A stretch of DNA of 35,087 bases. Source: an uncultured Clostridia bacterium (GTDB taxonomy: Bacteria; Bacillota; Clostridia; Oscillospirales; Acutalibacteraceae). How positions within the stretch are numbered: position 1 is the stretch's first letter; every line of letters begins with the position of its first letter. The DNA lies in the NCBI GenBank assembly GCA_944380775.1, contig CALWIP010000011.1, positions 1-35,087 on the forward strand. The letters are read 5' to 3'. The notes beneath the pieces were generated by a model, which was not told the origin of the DNA, ran no database searches, and saw only the letters and a list, made by a program, of their open reading frames with translations. The translations under genes were made by a program, and so were the position numbers. Positions 8,205-15,807 of this stretch are shown here, in pieces.

Positions 8205-9950
8205 TTAGAAGCGGCTGCGTGCGACATACGTCGTGTGCAGGACCTCGTGCGCCTTGTGGCTGCCGGGTTCGCCAAAATATTCTTCGTACACGGTCTTGAC
8301 AACCGGGCTCTCGTGGCTCTTGCGCAGCGGGAGGTTGCGGTCCTCTTCATACAGCGCCTTCGCGCGGATGGCCTTGAGGTCGGTGAAATTGCGCACCGCC
8401 GCCGGCTGGATGGGCTGGCCGCCGCCGTTGACGCAGCCGCCCGGGCAGCACATGATCTCAATAAAGTGGTAGTCGGCTTCGCCGCTGCGCACCTTGCTGA
8501 GCACCTCGTTGGCGTTCTTCAGGCCGCTGACAACCGCGACTTTCACGTCCATGCCGGCAATCTTGTACACCGCTTCCTTGATGCCTTCGGTGCCGCGCAC
8601 CTCTTGGTATTCAATCTGGTCGACCGGATGGCCCTCGAGCACGTCGGCCGCGGTGCGCAGCGCCGCTTCCATGACGCCGCCGGTCGCGCCGAAGATGGCG
8701 CCCGCGCCGGTGGTGATGCCGAGCGCCGGGTCAAAGTCCTCGTCGGGCAGGCGCGCAAAGTTGATGTGCGCCAGATTGATCAGCCGCGCCAGCTCGCGCG
8801 TCGTGAGCACGATATCGACGTCCTCAATGCCGGGGCCGGCCGCGTTCTGGTCGTCGCGCTGGCTCTCGAACTTCTTCGCCGTGCAGGGCATAATGCTCAC
8901 GACGACGATATCCTTCGGGTCGATGCCGTTCTTCTCCGCATACCAGGTCTTGATGACCGCGCCGGTCATCTGCTGCGGGGACTTGCAGCTCGAGACGTTC
9001 GGGAGGAGGTCCGGGTAATAATGCTCGCAGAATTTCACCCAGCCCGGCGAGCAGGAGGTGATGAGCGGCAGGACGCCGCCGTTCTGCACGCGGTCGATGA
9101 ATTCGTGCGATTCTTCCAAAATCGTGAGGTCCGCGCCGAAATCGGCGTCGAAGACTTTGTCAAAGCCAAGGCGGCGCAGCGCGGCGACCATCTTGCCCTT
9201 GACGTTGGCGCCCACCGGCATGCCGAAGCATTCGCCCAGCGTTGCGCGGATGGACGGCGCGGTCTGCACCACAACGTATTTCGACGGGTCGTTGATCGCG
9301 TCAAGCACTTCTTGGCACTGGTCCTTTTCGACCAAGGCGCCGGTCGGGCAGGCCACGATGCACTGCCCGCAGGAGACGCACGTCACGTCGGAAAGCGGGC
9401 GTTCGAACGAGCAGCCGATGTGCGTGTCAAAGCCGCGGCTGTTCGTGCCGATGACGGAGACGAACTGGTCCTGGCAGGCGGCCACGCAGCGGCGGCAGAG
9501 GATGCACTTGGAGTTGTCGCGCACCAGGTGCAGCGTGGAGGTATCCGTCTGGGCCTCCGGCAGCGCGCCGTCAAATTCGGCGGCGTTCTCAACGCCCAGC
9601 TCCTGGCAGAGCGCCTGCAATTCGCACGAGCCGCTCCGTTTGCAGCTCAGGCAGTTGCGGTTATGGACCGAGAGCAGCATTTCGAGCGTCATGCGGCGGG
9701 ATTCCTGCACTTTGGGGGTGTTGGTAAAAACTTCCATCCCCTCGTTGACGGGGTACACGCACGAAGCCACCAGGCTGCGCGCACCCTTTACCTCGACGAC
9801 GCACATGCGGCACGCGCCGATTTCATTGATGCCCTTGAGGTAGCACAGCGTGGGGATGTCGATCCCGGCGTAGCGGGCGGCTTCCAGCACGGTGGAGTCC
9901 TTCGGCACAGAGAAGGGCATGCCGTTGATTTTCACCTGAACATGATCCAT
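8205..9950 (-). CDS. hydA: NADH-linked [FeFe]-hydrogenase catalytic subunit HydA
   Basis: 581 residues. The N-terminal NuoG-like part has a [2Fe-2S] site (Cys36, 47, 50, 64), a His-ligated [4Fe-4S] site (His96, Cys100, 103, 109) and two ferredoxin-type [4Fe-4S] sites (Cys149/152/155/159 and Cys191/194/197/201). The H-cluster domain follows with L1 TSCSPGW (Cys300), L2 MPCTAKKFE (Cys356) and L3 MCCPGGCVNGGGQP (Cys502, Cys506). Ser301 stands where many enzymes have the proton-relay Cys of TSCCP. With HydB and HydC it should form the cytoplasmic trimer that makes H2 from NADH, probably with ferredoxin (bifurcating type). No C-terminal [2Fe-2S] extension is present. ATG 9950 is preferred, with AAGGAG 11 bases upstream; a GTG at 9962 lies too close to that site. 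Confidence 0.95.
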   Translation of the reverse strand: MDHVQVKINGMPFSVPKDSTVLEAARYAGIDIPTLCYLKGINEIGACRMCVVEVKGARSLVASCVYPVNEGMEVFTNTPKVQESRRMTLEMLLSVHNRNCLSCKRSGSCELQALCQELGVENAAEFDGALPEAQTDTSTLHLVRDNSKCILCRRCVAACQDQFVSVIGTNSRGFDTHIGCSFERPLSDVTCVSCGQCIVACPTGALVEKDQCQEVLDAINDPSKYVVVQTAPSIRATLGECFGMPVGANVKGKMVAALRRLGFDKVFDADFGADLTILEESHEFIDRVQNGGVLPLITSCSPGWVKFCEHYYPDLLPNVSSCKSPQQMTGAVIKTWYAEKNGIDPKDIVVVSIMPCTAKKFESQRDDQNAAGPGIEDVDIVLTTRELARLINLAHINFARLPDEDFDPALGITTGAGAIFGATGGVMEAALRTAADVLEGHPVDQIEYQEVRGTEGIKEAVYKIAGMDVKVAVVSGLKNANEVLSKVRSGEADYHFIEIMCCPGGCVNGGGQPIQPAAVRNFTDLKAIRAKALYEEDRNLPLRKSHESPVVKTVYEEYFGEPGSHKAHEVLHTTYVARSRF

Positions 9951-9971
9951 TTTGGGGCACACTCCTTCCTA

Positions 9972-11762
9972 TTATTTCTTCACAATGGCGCCGAACCGGC
10001 ATTTTTCCATGCAGGCCCCGCACTTGATGCACTTCGAACGGTCGATGACGTGCGGCTTCTTCACCGTGCCGGAAATCGCGCCGACCGGGCAGTTGCGCGC
10101 GCAGAGCGTGCAGCCGCGGCACTGGTCTTCCAGGATGTAGTAATTGGTGAGGGCCTTGCACGCGCCCGCCGGGCAAACCTTGTCCGTCACATGGGCGATG
10201 TATTCGTCGCGGAAATAGCGCAGCGTCGAGAGCACCGGGTTCGGCGCGGTCTGGCCGAGGCCGCACAGCGCGTTTTCCTTGATGTAGTGGCAGAGCTTCT
10301 CCAGGCGGTCGATGTCCTCGAGCGTGCCGTTGCCGCTGGTGATCTTCTCCAGGATCTCCAGCAGGCGGCGCGTGCCGACGCGGCACGGCGTGCACTTGCC
10401 GCAGGATTCGTCTACGGTAAATTCGAGGAAGAATTTCGCAATATCCACCATGCAGGTGGTGTCGTCCATGACAATCAGGCCGCCGGAACCCATCATCGAG
10501 CCGATGGCGATGAGGTTATCGTAGTCGATCGGCACGTCGAGGTGCTCGGCCGGGATGCAGCCGCCGGACGGGCCGCCGGTCTGCGCCGCCTTGAAGGTGT
10601 GGCCGTTCGGCACGCCGCCGCCGATTTCTTCGACGATCTCGCGCAGCGTGGTACCCATCGGGACCTCCACCAGGCCGGTGTGCTTGATCTTGCCGCCGAG
10701 GGCGAACACCTTGGTGCCCTTGGACTTCTCGGTGCCGATGGAGCTGAACCATTCCGGCCCCTTGAGGATGATTTGCGGGATGTTCGCGTACGTTTCCACG
10801 TTATTGAGGACCGTGGGCTTGCCGAACAGGCCCTTCACCGCCGGGAACGGCGGGCGGACGCGCGGCTCGCCGCGTTTGCCCTCGATGGACGTCATCAGGG
10901 CGGTCTCCTCGCCGCAGACGAACGCGCCGGCGCCGAGGCGGATGTCGATGTCAAAGTCAAAGCCGGAGTCGAAGATATTCTTGCCCAGCAGGCCGTATTC
11001 GCGCGCCTGGCCGATGGCGATCTTCAGGCGCTGCACGGCGATGGGGTATTCCGCGCGGATGTAGATGTAGCCCTGCGTCGCGCCGATGGCATAGCCGGCA
11101 ATAGCCATGGCCTCAATGACGGAGTGCGGGTCGCCTTCCAGCACGGAGCGGTCCATGAACGCGCCGGGGTCGCCTTCGTCGGCGTTGCAGCAGACATATT
11201 TCTGGTCCGCCTGGTTCGCCGCCGCAAAGCTCCACTTGCGGCCGGTCGGGAAGCCCGCGCCGCCGCGGCCGCGCAGGCCGGACTTGAGGATGCAGTCGAT
11301 GACCTCCTGCGGGGTCATTTCGGTGAGGACCTTGCCCAGCGCCTGGTAGCCGTCCTGGGCGATGTACTCGTCGATCACTTCCGGGTTGATGACGCCGCAA
11401 TTGCGCAGCGCAATGCGCATCTGCTTCTCATAAAACGGGGTGTGGTTGAGCGACTTGACCGTGCGGTCGTCCACGACCGTCTCCTGGTACAAAAGGCGGG
11501 TGACGATGCGGCCCTTGAGCAGGTGCTCCTCCACAATCTCCGGCACGTCGTCCGGCGTGACCATGCTGTAGAACGAGCCTTCGGGGTACACAATCATAAT
11601 CGGGCCGAGCGCGCACAGGCCGAAGCAGCCCGTGCGGACCACGTTGACTTCCTTTTCCAGACCCTTCGCCTTAATCTCCTCGCGCAGGCGCTCGATGATC
11701 TGCTCGCTGTTGGAGGAAGTGCACCCGGTACCGCCGCAAACCAATACATTTGAACGATACAT
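9972..11762 (-). CDS. hydB: NADH-linked [FeFe]-hydrogenase NADH-binding subunit HydB (NuoF-like)
   Basis: 596 residues in four parts. An N-terminal thioredoxin-like [2Fe-2S] domain has Cys9, Cys14, Cys46 and Cys50 (VCGGTGC and GCFGLC). The NuoF core holds the Gly-rich NADH/FMN site GLRGRGGAGFPTGRKW and CNADEGDPGAFMDR. ESCGKCTPCRVGTRR is the NuoF [4Fe-4S] motif. A C-terminal two-cluster ferredoxin domain has CRGCTLCARNCP and CIKCGACMEKC. This layout is that of HydB in electron-bifurcating hydrogenases, where it oxidises NADH. It is preceded by AAGGAG 6-7 bases before the ATG. It lies 21 bases upstream of hydA in the same transcript. Confidence 0.95.
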   Translation of the reverse strand: MYRSNVLVCGGTGCTSSNSEQIIERLREEIKAKGLEKEVNVVRTGCFGLCALGPIMIVYPEGSFYSMVTPDDVPEIVEEHLLKGRIVTRLLYQETVVDDRTVKSLNHTPFYEKQMRIALRNCGVINPEVIDEYIAQDGYQALGKVLTEMTPQEVIDCILKSGLRGRGGAGFPTGRKWSFAAANQADQKYVCCNADEGDPGAFMDRSVLEGDPHSVIEAMAIAGYAIGATQGYIYIRAEYPIAVQRLKIAIGQAREYGLLGKNIFDSGFDFDIDIRLGAGAFVCGEETALMTSIEGKRGEPRVRPPFPAVKGLFGKPTVLNNVETYANIPQIILKGPEWFSSIGTEKSKGTKVFALGGKIKHTGLVEVPMGTTLREIVEEIGGGVPNGHTFKAAQTGGPSGGCIPAEHLDVPIDYDNLIAIGSMMGSGGLIVMDDTTCMVDIAKFFLEFTVDESCGKCTPCRVGTRRLLEILEKITSGNGTLEDIDRLEKLCHYIKENALCGLGQTAPNPVLSTLRYFRDEYIAHVTDKVCPAGACKALTNYYILEDQCRGCTLCARNCPVGAISGTVKKPHVIDRSKCIKCGACMEKCRFGAIVKK

Positions 11763-11805
11763 TCTGTTTTCTCCTTATCTCCGTTGTGTGAGTGTGCGGG
11801 ATTTG

Positions 11806-12174
11806 TCAGGAATTCGCCCCGATGGTGTATTCCGTGACGACATTGCCGTTGACCAGATGGTCGTTGACCACGCGCAGGGCCTTTTCCGGCGTCATTTTGA
11901 CGTAGGTCACCTTTTCCTTGCCCGGGGCGACAACCTCGACCACCGGCTCATACTGGCAAATGCCAATGCAGCCGGTCTGCGTCACGGTCACGTTTTTGAG
12001 CTGGCGCTTCGCCACCTCGTCCACAAACGCGAGCATCACCGGGCGCGCGCCCGCGGCGATGCCGCAGGTGGCCATGCCCACCAGCACGCGGATATTATCG
12101 TCGGACTTCTCCCGCAGGTCCACCTGCGCCCGCGCACGGTCGCGGATAGCCTGCAGCTCCGCTAATGATTTCAT
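11806..12174 (-). CDS. Small (2Fe-2S) ferredoxin domain protein of the hydrogenase operon
   Basis: 122 residues with the thioredoxin-like ferredoxin fold: VLVGMATCGIAAGARP, then VTQTGCIGICQYEPVVEV and VTYVKMTPEKALRVVNDHL. Only three cysteines are found (Cys37, Cys69, Cys73). The position of the usual first ligand appears to be Gly33 or is deleted, so cluster binding is uncertain. It starts one base after the preceding ATPase gene and is followed by hydB, whose own N-terminal domain is a paralogous fold. It may deliver electrons to HydB or act as a redox-sensitive regulator; neither is shown by the sequence. Confidence 0.85.
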   Translation of the reverse strand: MKSLAELQAIRDRARAQVDLREKSDDNIRVLVGMATCGIAAGARPVMLAFVDEVAKRQLKNVTVTQTGCIGICQYEPVVEVVAPGKEKVTYVKMTPEKALRVVNDHLVNGNVVTEYTIGANS

Positions 12175-12175
12175 C

Positions 12176-12727
12176 TCAAGACTCCTCCTTTAACGCTTCT
12201 TCCTGCTCCTTCAAATAGCCGCCGATCCATTCCGCCACATCCGGGCTGTCCAGCGGCACGTCTCCTCCCAGCACGCCGCGCAGTTCGCGGGTGTCCAGCG
12301 TGAAGCCCCGGCTGTTCCGCTGCCAGCGGAACAAAAAGTCACGGTCCGGGTTTCCGGTAATCAGCAGCAGCATCGTCGCGCAGATGTCCCCCAGCGGGAT
12401 CATGTCGACATGGGACGGCACGAAGCGGGCGGTCACCACCGTCCCCTCCCCGGGGCGGGATTTCACCTCAAGGCCGCCGCCCGTCATCTCCGCTTCCATT
12501 TTGAACAGCGGCACGCCCAGGCCCACTTTGCGCGTGGTGCGCGTGGTGTAAAACGGGTCCTGCACGCGGCGCACGGTCTCCTCGTCCATGCCGCGCCCGT
12601 TGTCGCTGATGCGGATGACCAACTGGTCGAGCGCGGCGTCCTCCTCCACCTCGACGCCGATCAGCGACGCGCCGGCCGACAGGGAGTTCTGCGCGATATC
12701 CATGACATTCAGCGAAAGCTCCCTCAT
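12176..12727 (-). CDS. GHKL-type ATP-binding protein within the hydrogenase operon
   Basis: 183 residues. The first 115 form a histidine-kinase-like ATPase domain: N box NVMDIAQNSLSAGAS, G1 box ISDNGRGMDEETV, an FYTTR stretch and G2 box KVGLGVPLFKMEAEMTGG. There is no dimerisation/phospho-acceptor His domain and no sensor domain. The last 65 residues (from about VDMIPLGD) are not recognised. It lies 4 bases after hydC and 1 base before the small [2Fe-2S] gene, so it is made with the hydrogenase. It could be an anti-sigma-type kinase or an assembly factor; the partner is unknown. Confidence 0.85.
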   Translation of the reverse strand: MRELSLNVMDIAQNSLSAGASLIGVEVEEDAALDQLVIRISDNGRGMDEETVRRVQDPFYTTRTTRKVGLGVPLFKMEAEMTGGGLEVKSRPGEGTVVTARFVPSHVDMIPLGDICATMLLLITGNPDRDFLFRWQRNSRGFTLDTRELRGVLGGDVPLDSPDVAEWIGGYLKEQEEALKEES

Positions 12728-12731
12728 GTTC

Positions 12732-13229
12732 TTACGCCTGATACTTGGCCAGGATCCCGTCGACCTCTTCCGGCGCCAGGCGGCCGTACACGTCGTCGTT
12801 CACCGTCATAACCGGGGCCAGGCCGCACGCGCCGACGCAGCGGCAGGCCGTGAGCGAGAACAGCCCGTCCTGCGTGCACTCCTCCGGCTGGATGCCGAGG
12901 ATCTGGCTCACGCGGTCCAGCACGGCGGCCGCGCCCTTTACATAGCACGCGGTGCCCAGGCAGACCGAGATGTTGTACTTGCCCTTCGGGGTGAGCGAGA
13001 ACTGAGAGTAGAACGTGGAGACGCCGAAGACCTCCTCCAGCGGCACGCCCAGGCCGTCGGCCACCATGGTCTGCACTTCAACCGGCAGGTACCCGTAGAT
13101 CTCCTGCGCCTCGTGCAGCACCGGCATGACAGCGCCCTGCTCGCCCTTGTGCTTTGCAATCACGGCATGGAGCTTCTCTTCCTGCTCCTTCGTGCCTTGA
13201 AAGGGCAAATTGCTGATACGCTTTTGCAT
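12732..13229 (-). CDS. hydC: NADH-linked [FeFe]-hydrogenase subunit HydC (NuoE-like)
   Basis: 165 residues, the normal length of NuoE/HydC. An N-terminal helical part (VMPVLHEAQEIYGYLPVEV, then FGVSTFYSQFSL) is followed by the thioredoxin-like [2Fe-2S] domain with Cys90, Cys95, Cys131 and Cys135 (CLGTAC and CVGAC). It completes the HydABC trimer and carries electrons between NADH/FMN in HydB and the rest of the complex. ATG 13229 has GGGAGG upstream. As first gene of the structural operon it lies behind its own promoter and a candidate Rex site. Confidence 0.95.
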   Translation of the reverse strand: MQKRISNLPFQGTKEQEEKLHAVIAKHKGEQGAVMPVLHEAQEIYGYLPVEVQTMVADGLGVPLEEVFGVSTFYSQFSLTPKGKYNISVCLGTACYVKGAAAVLDRVSQILGIQPEECTQDGLFSLTACRCVGACGLAPVMTVNDDVYGRLAPEEVDGILAKYQA

Positions 13230-13266
13230 TCTTTTTCCTCCCTGTGGATAGTTGGCGGGGCCCTGT

Positions 13267-13284
13267 TTGTGAAAAAGATAACGA
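13267..13284. promoter_or_regulatory. Candidate Rex (NADH/NAD+ sensor) operator upstream of hydC
   Basis: The 18-mer TTGTGAAAAAGATAACGA matches the Rex consensus TTGTTAANNNNTTAACAA at 11 of 14 defined positions, and the G at position 5 is common in Rex sites. It lies just downstream of the predicted hydC promoter, where a bound repressor would block transcription. NADH-dependent hydrogenase is a typical Rex target, so function and place agree. No rex gene is in the window. Confidence 0.5.
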
Positions 13285-13298
13285 GCAGCCCTATGCCA

Positions 13299-13313
13299 AT
13301 TGTATTAAGTATA
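13299..13313 (-). promoter_or_regulatory. Candidate promoter of the hydC-hydA operon
   Basis: This AT-rich gap contains an extended -10 TGCTATACT (TATACT at 13313-13308) and, overlapping it, TACAAT (13304-13299) with TTGTAA 15 bases upstream. Either would give a leader of about 60-75 bases. The -35 box for TATACT is poor. No clear terminator follows the PHP gene upstream, so read-through from the regulatory genes is also possible. Confidence 0.5.
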
Positions 13314-13403
13314 GCAGATTTACAAGAAAAAATCTATATCTTTGTGCAAACGGACCCGTAAAAAAATAGGAGCCGCCAAAATTCTCCCTTTTGCACGAAA
13401 AAA

Positions 13404-14138
13404 TCACCAAGCTCCCGTTACTTTGCCGGGGCGGTTCAGCGTCTCCACCAGGCAGGCGGCGGAGGGTTCCTCCAGCTCGAGCCAGGCGGAGGGGTCCGGC
13501 ATGTTTTCCAGGTAGTGCGCGTCGGAATTGCGCAGCAGCGTCATGCCGCCGAGCTCGGGGTTGCTGCGCAGCAGGCGGTGCAGCTGGGCGTTGTGGCTGA
13601 GTTCCGCCACCGCAAACCCCGTCTCCGGCGGGATGGCGCCGAGCGACGCGATGAGGCTGTAGGCGTCCTTGTCCACATGCGCGGGGAAGGCCGTGCCGTG
13701 GAAGCGCCGCGCCAGCGCGAGCGCCTCGCCCGCGCCGATGGACGTCGCGTTGATGAGCAGGTCCGGCTCTTCGCCGAGGACGTGGTCCTCGGAATCCATG
13801 ATGAACTGGTTGCCGAAGATTTCCGGGCGGTTCGGCACGCGGACGCGCCGCCGCTCCACCTCCTCCTGAAAGCCGAACGCGTCTTCCACGGTGGGGAACA
13901 GGCAGACCACGTGCGCGTCCTCGGCGGTGGTGAGCTCCATGCCCGGCGCCACGGGCAGGCCGGCCTGCTCCCCCGCGCGCACGGCGGCGGGCGTGTTGCG
14001 GCAGGTGTTGTGGTCCGTCAGGGCGATGAGCTGGTAGCCGAGCAGCGCGGCCATGTTCACCAGGTTGTAAGGCGTCATGTCGTCGCCGCCGCACGGGGAA
14101 AGGCAGGAGTGCAGGTGCAGGTCATACAGCACGCGCAT
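13404..14138 (-). CDS. PHP-domain phosphoesterase
   Basis: 244 residues of the PHP metal-dependent phosphoesterase superfamily. Metal-binding motifs are YDLHLHSCLSPCG at the N-terminus, IALTDHNTCRN, PGMELTTAEDAHVV, FPAHVDKDAYS near residue 165-175 and RNSDAHYLE near 215. The substrate is unknown; relatives act on histidinol phosphate, nucleotides or DNA ends. ATG 14138 overlaps the DRTGG gene stop in TGATG; a GTG at 14141 is an alternative. It belongs to the regulatory half of the hydrogenase region and is the last gene before the hydC promoter. Confidence 0.88.
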   Translation of the reverse strand: MRVLYDLHLHSCLSPCGGDDMTPYNLVNMAALLGYQLIALTDHNTCRNTPAAVRAGEQAGLPVAPGMELTTAEDAHVVCLFPTVEDAFGFQEEVERRRVRVPNRPEIFGNQFIMDSEDHVLGEEPDLLINATSIGAGEALALARRFHGTAFPAHVDKDAYSLIASLGAIPPETGFAVAELSHNAQLHRLLRSNPELGGMTLLRNSDAHYLENMPDPSAWLELEEPSAACLVETLNRPGKVTGAW

Positions 14139-14470
14139 CACCCCAGCGCCTCCGCCACGGCGAGCGCCGTTTCATAGCTGTTTTTCCCCGTGGTGTACAC
14201 CGGGATCTCCTGCTGGTCTGCGCGGGCACGCGCCTCGGCGTCCAGCGCGGCGGATTCCGTCAAAACGATGCACGCGCTGTCCGTGAGCGACGCCACGGCG
14301 ATGGCGTTGATGTTCCCCATGACGGTGAGCCAGACGTTCCCGGCCTGCGCGCGGGACATCACCCAGCTGAGCAGATCCCCCACATAGCAGCCGTCCACCT
14401 CGCGGCCGCAGCCGCCCTCCCCGGCCAGCAGTTCCCAGCCGAGACGGCCGGCCAATTCCTGTACGGTCAT
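14138..14470 (-). CDS. DRTGG-domain protein (second copy)
   Basis: 110 residues forming a single DRTGG-like domain: MTVQELAGRLGWELLAGEGG, then a segment REVDGCYVGDLLSWVM, and AVASLTDSACIVLTES. DRTGG domains are ligand-binding modules found with CBS pairs and in phosphotransacetylases; their ligand is usually not known. Here it is a stand-alone domain. The start ATG 14470 overlaps the hydrogenase-like gene stop (ATGA). Longer open frames upstream are only the antisense or out-of-frame part of that gene. A paralogue lies at 16230-16580. Confidence 0.85.
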   Translation of the reverse strand: MTVQELAGRLGWELLAGEGGCGREVDGCYVGDLLSWVMSRAQAGNVWLTVMGNINAIAVASLTDSACIVLTESAALDAEARARADQQEIPVYTTGKNSYETALAVAEALG

Positions 14471-15780
14471 TCCGCATCCTCCCCATTCTTCCCTGCCGGC
14501 GGCATCGACCCGCCGATGGCGGAAAGCGTGTCGGCCATCGACTGGATCTGCTCGCGCAGCACAAAAATACAGTTGCTTTTTTTCGCCACGCCGCGGGCCA
14601 CGTCCTCGGCCAGCGCGCGGCAGGACGGCGCCCCGCAGGCGCCGCAGTCCAGGCCCGGGAACTCCTTGCTCATGCGGTCGATGTCGGACATCATGCGCAT
14701 GGCTTCGCCCAGGTCGTTCGAAAGTTTGAGCACCGGCGCATATTCCAGGTCCTCCTGCCACTCCATGTAGCCGGGGATCTGCCCCTCGAGATGGTTTTGC
14801 GCCACCGGCAGGTATTTGCGCAGCTTTTGCAGCCGCGCCTTGGCGACATAGGCGTTCTCTACGCAGAGCACGCCGCCCACGCAGCCGCCGGAACAGGCGT
14901 TGAGCTCGATGAAATCCAACTCGCGGATGCGCTCGTCCTCCAGCTCCTCGAGCACGCGGATGACGTTGTCGATGCCGTCGGCGGCGAGATATTTCTCGTC
15001 GAGCAGCGCGGCGGATTCCCCGCCGGAGGACGCCCAGCCGACGCCGATGACGCCGGATTTGGAGAGCGGCTCCACGCGCGTGAGCTTATCCATCTTGGAC
15101 GAGAGCTTTGGGAAAATCTCGCTGATGGCGATGGCCCCGTCCACGGCGGAGCCGTCTGTGCCGATGGGCACGCGGATGTCCGTGACCTTGGCCGGGCAGG
15201 GCGTGATGAAAAACGCGCCGATTTCCTCCTGCGGGATGCCTTCCCGGCGGGAAGCCTCCTGCTTGGCGAGGCGCGCGGCGGTCTCCATCGGCGCGTTGAG
15301 CGGCAGCACATGGCCGCAAAGGTCCGGGAAGCGCACGCGGATGAGCCGCACCACAGCCGGGCACGCCGAACTGATGACGGGCCGCGGCAGGTTCCCCTCC
15401 GCCATAAGGCGGCGGGTGGCGTCTGAGACGAGCTCCGCGGCGCGGGAGACCTCGAACACCTCGTCAAAGCCCAGCTCCTTGAGGCCGGTGAGGACGATGT
15501 CAATGTCGTCCAAATTGTTAAACTGGCCGTACAGCGTCGGCGCGGGCAGCGCAATCCGGTAGCGGAAGCGGCTGATTACATCCAAATGATCATAAAGCGC
15601 TTTTTTGGCGTGGTGCGGGCAGACGCGGATGCACTCCCCGCAGTCGATGCAGCGCTCGGAAATAATATGCGCCTTGCCGTCCCGCACGCGGATGGCCTCC
15701 GTCGGGCAGCGCTTGATGCAGTTTGTACAGCCCACGCATTTTTCGCTGTCGAGCGTAACGGAATGGAAAAAACGGTCCAT
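14467..15780 (-). CDS. Divergent [FeFe]-hydrogenase-like iron-sulfur protein (putative H2/redox sensor)
   Basis: 437 residues. Two ferredoxin [4Fe-4S] sites come first (Cys15/18/21/25 and Cys44/47/50/54). The hydrogenase large-subunit domain follows, with Cys140 in SSACPAVV, Cys195 in TPCPAKVTD, and Cys296 and Cys300 in LNACSGGCVGG. All four H-cluster cysteine positions are kept, but the canonical TSCCP, MPC-K-E and GGGQP contexts are changed. A C-terminal 4Fe-4S domain of the Fes type has Cys379, 382, 387 and 404 (DCGACGAPSC, then 16 residues, C). Such changes are typical of hydrogenase-like proteins suspected to sense H2 rather than turn it over. No PAS domain is seen. It sits between a kinase-like ATPase gene and a DRTGG gene with overlapping ends, which points to signalling. 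Confidence 0.88.
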   Translation of the reverse strand: MDRFFHSVTLDSEKCVGCTNCIKRCPTEAIRVRDGKAHIISERCIDCGECIRVCPHHAKKALYDHLDVISRFRYRIALPAPTLYGQFNNLDDIDIVLTGLKELGFDEVFEVSRAAELVSDATRRLMAEGNLPRPVISSACPAVVRLIRVRFPDLCGHVLPLNAPMETAARLAKQEASRREGIPQEEIGAFFITPCPAKVTDIRVPIGTDGSAVDGAIAISEIFPKLSSKMDKLTRVEPLSKSGVIGVGWASSGGESAALLDEKYLAADGIDNVIRVLEELEDERIRELDFIELNACSGGCVGGVLCVENAYVAKARLQKLRKYLPVAQNHLEGQIPGYMEWQEDLEYAPVLKLSNDLGEAMRMMSDIDRMSKEFPGLDCGACGAPSCRALAEDVARGVAKKSNCIFVLREQIQSMADTLSAIGGSMPPAGKNGEDAE

Positions 15781-15807
15781 CCCCGATCCTCCTCCCCGCG
15801 CGCCGGC

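Noticed and set aside
8235-11753. Long + strand open frame opposite hydA and hydB
   Set aside because: It mirrors two well-conserved genes and has no ribosome binding site or recognisable motif.
13321-13350. Rex site at TTTGTGCAAA
   Set aside because: It is only a short inverted repeat and lacks the outer half-sites seen at 13267-13284.
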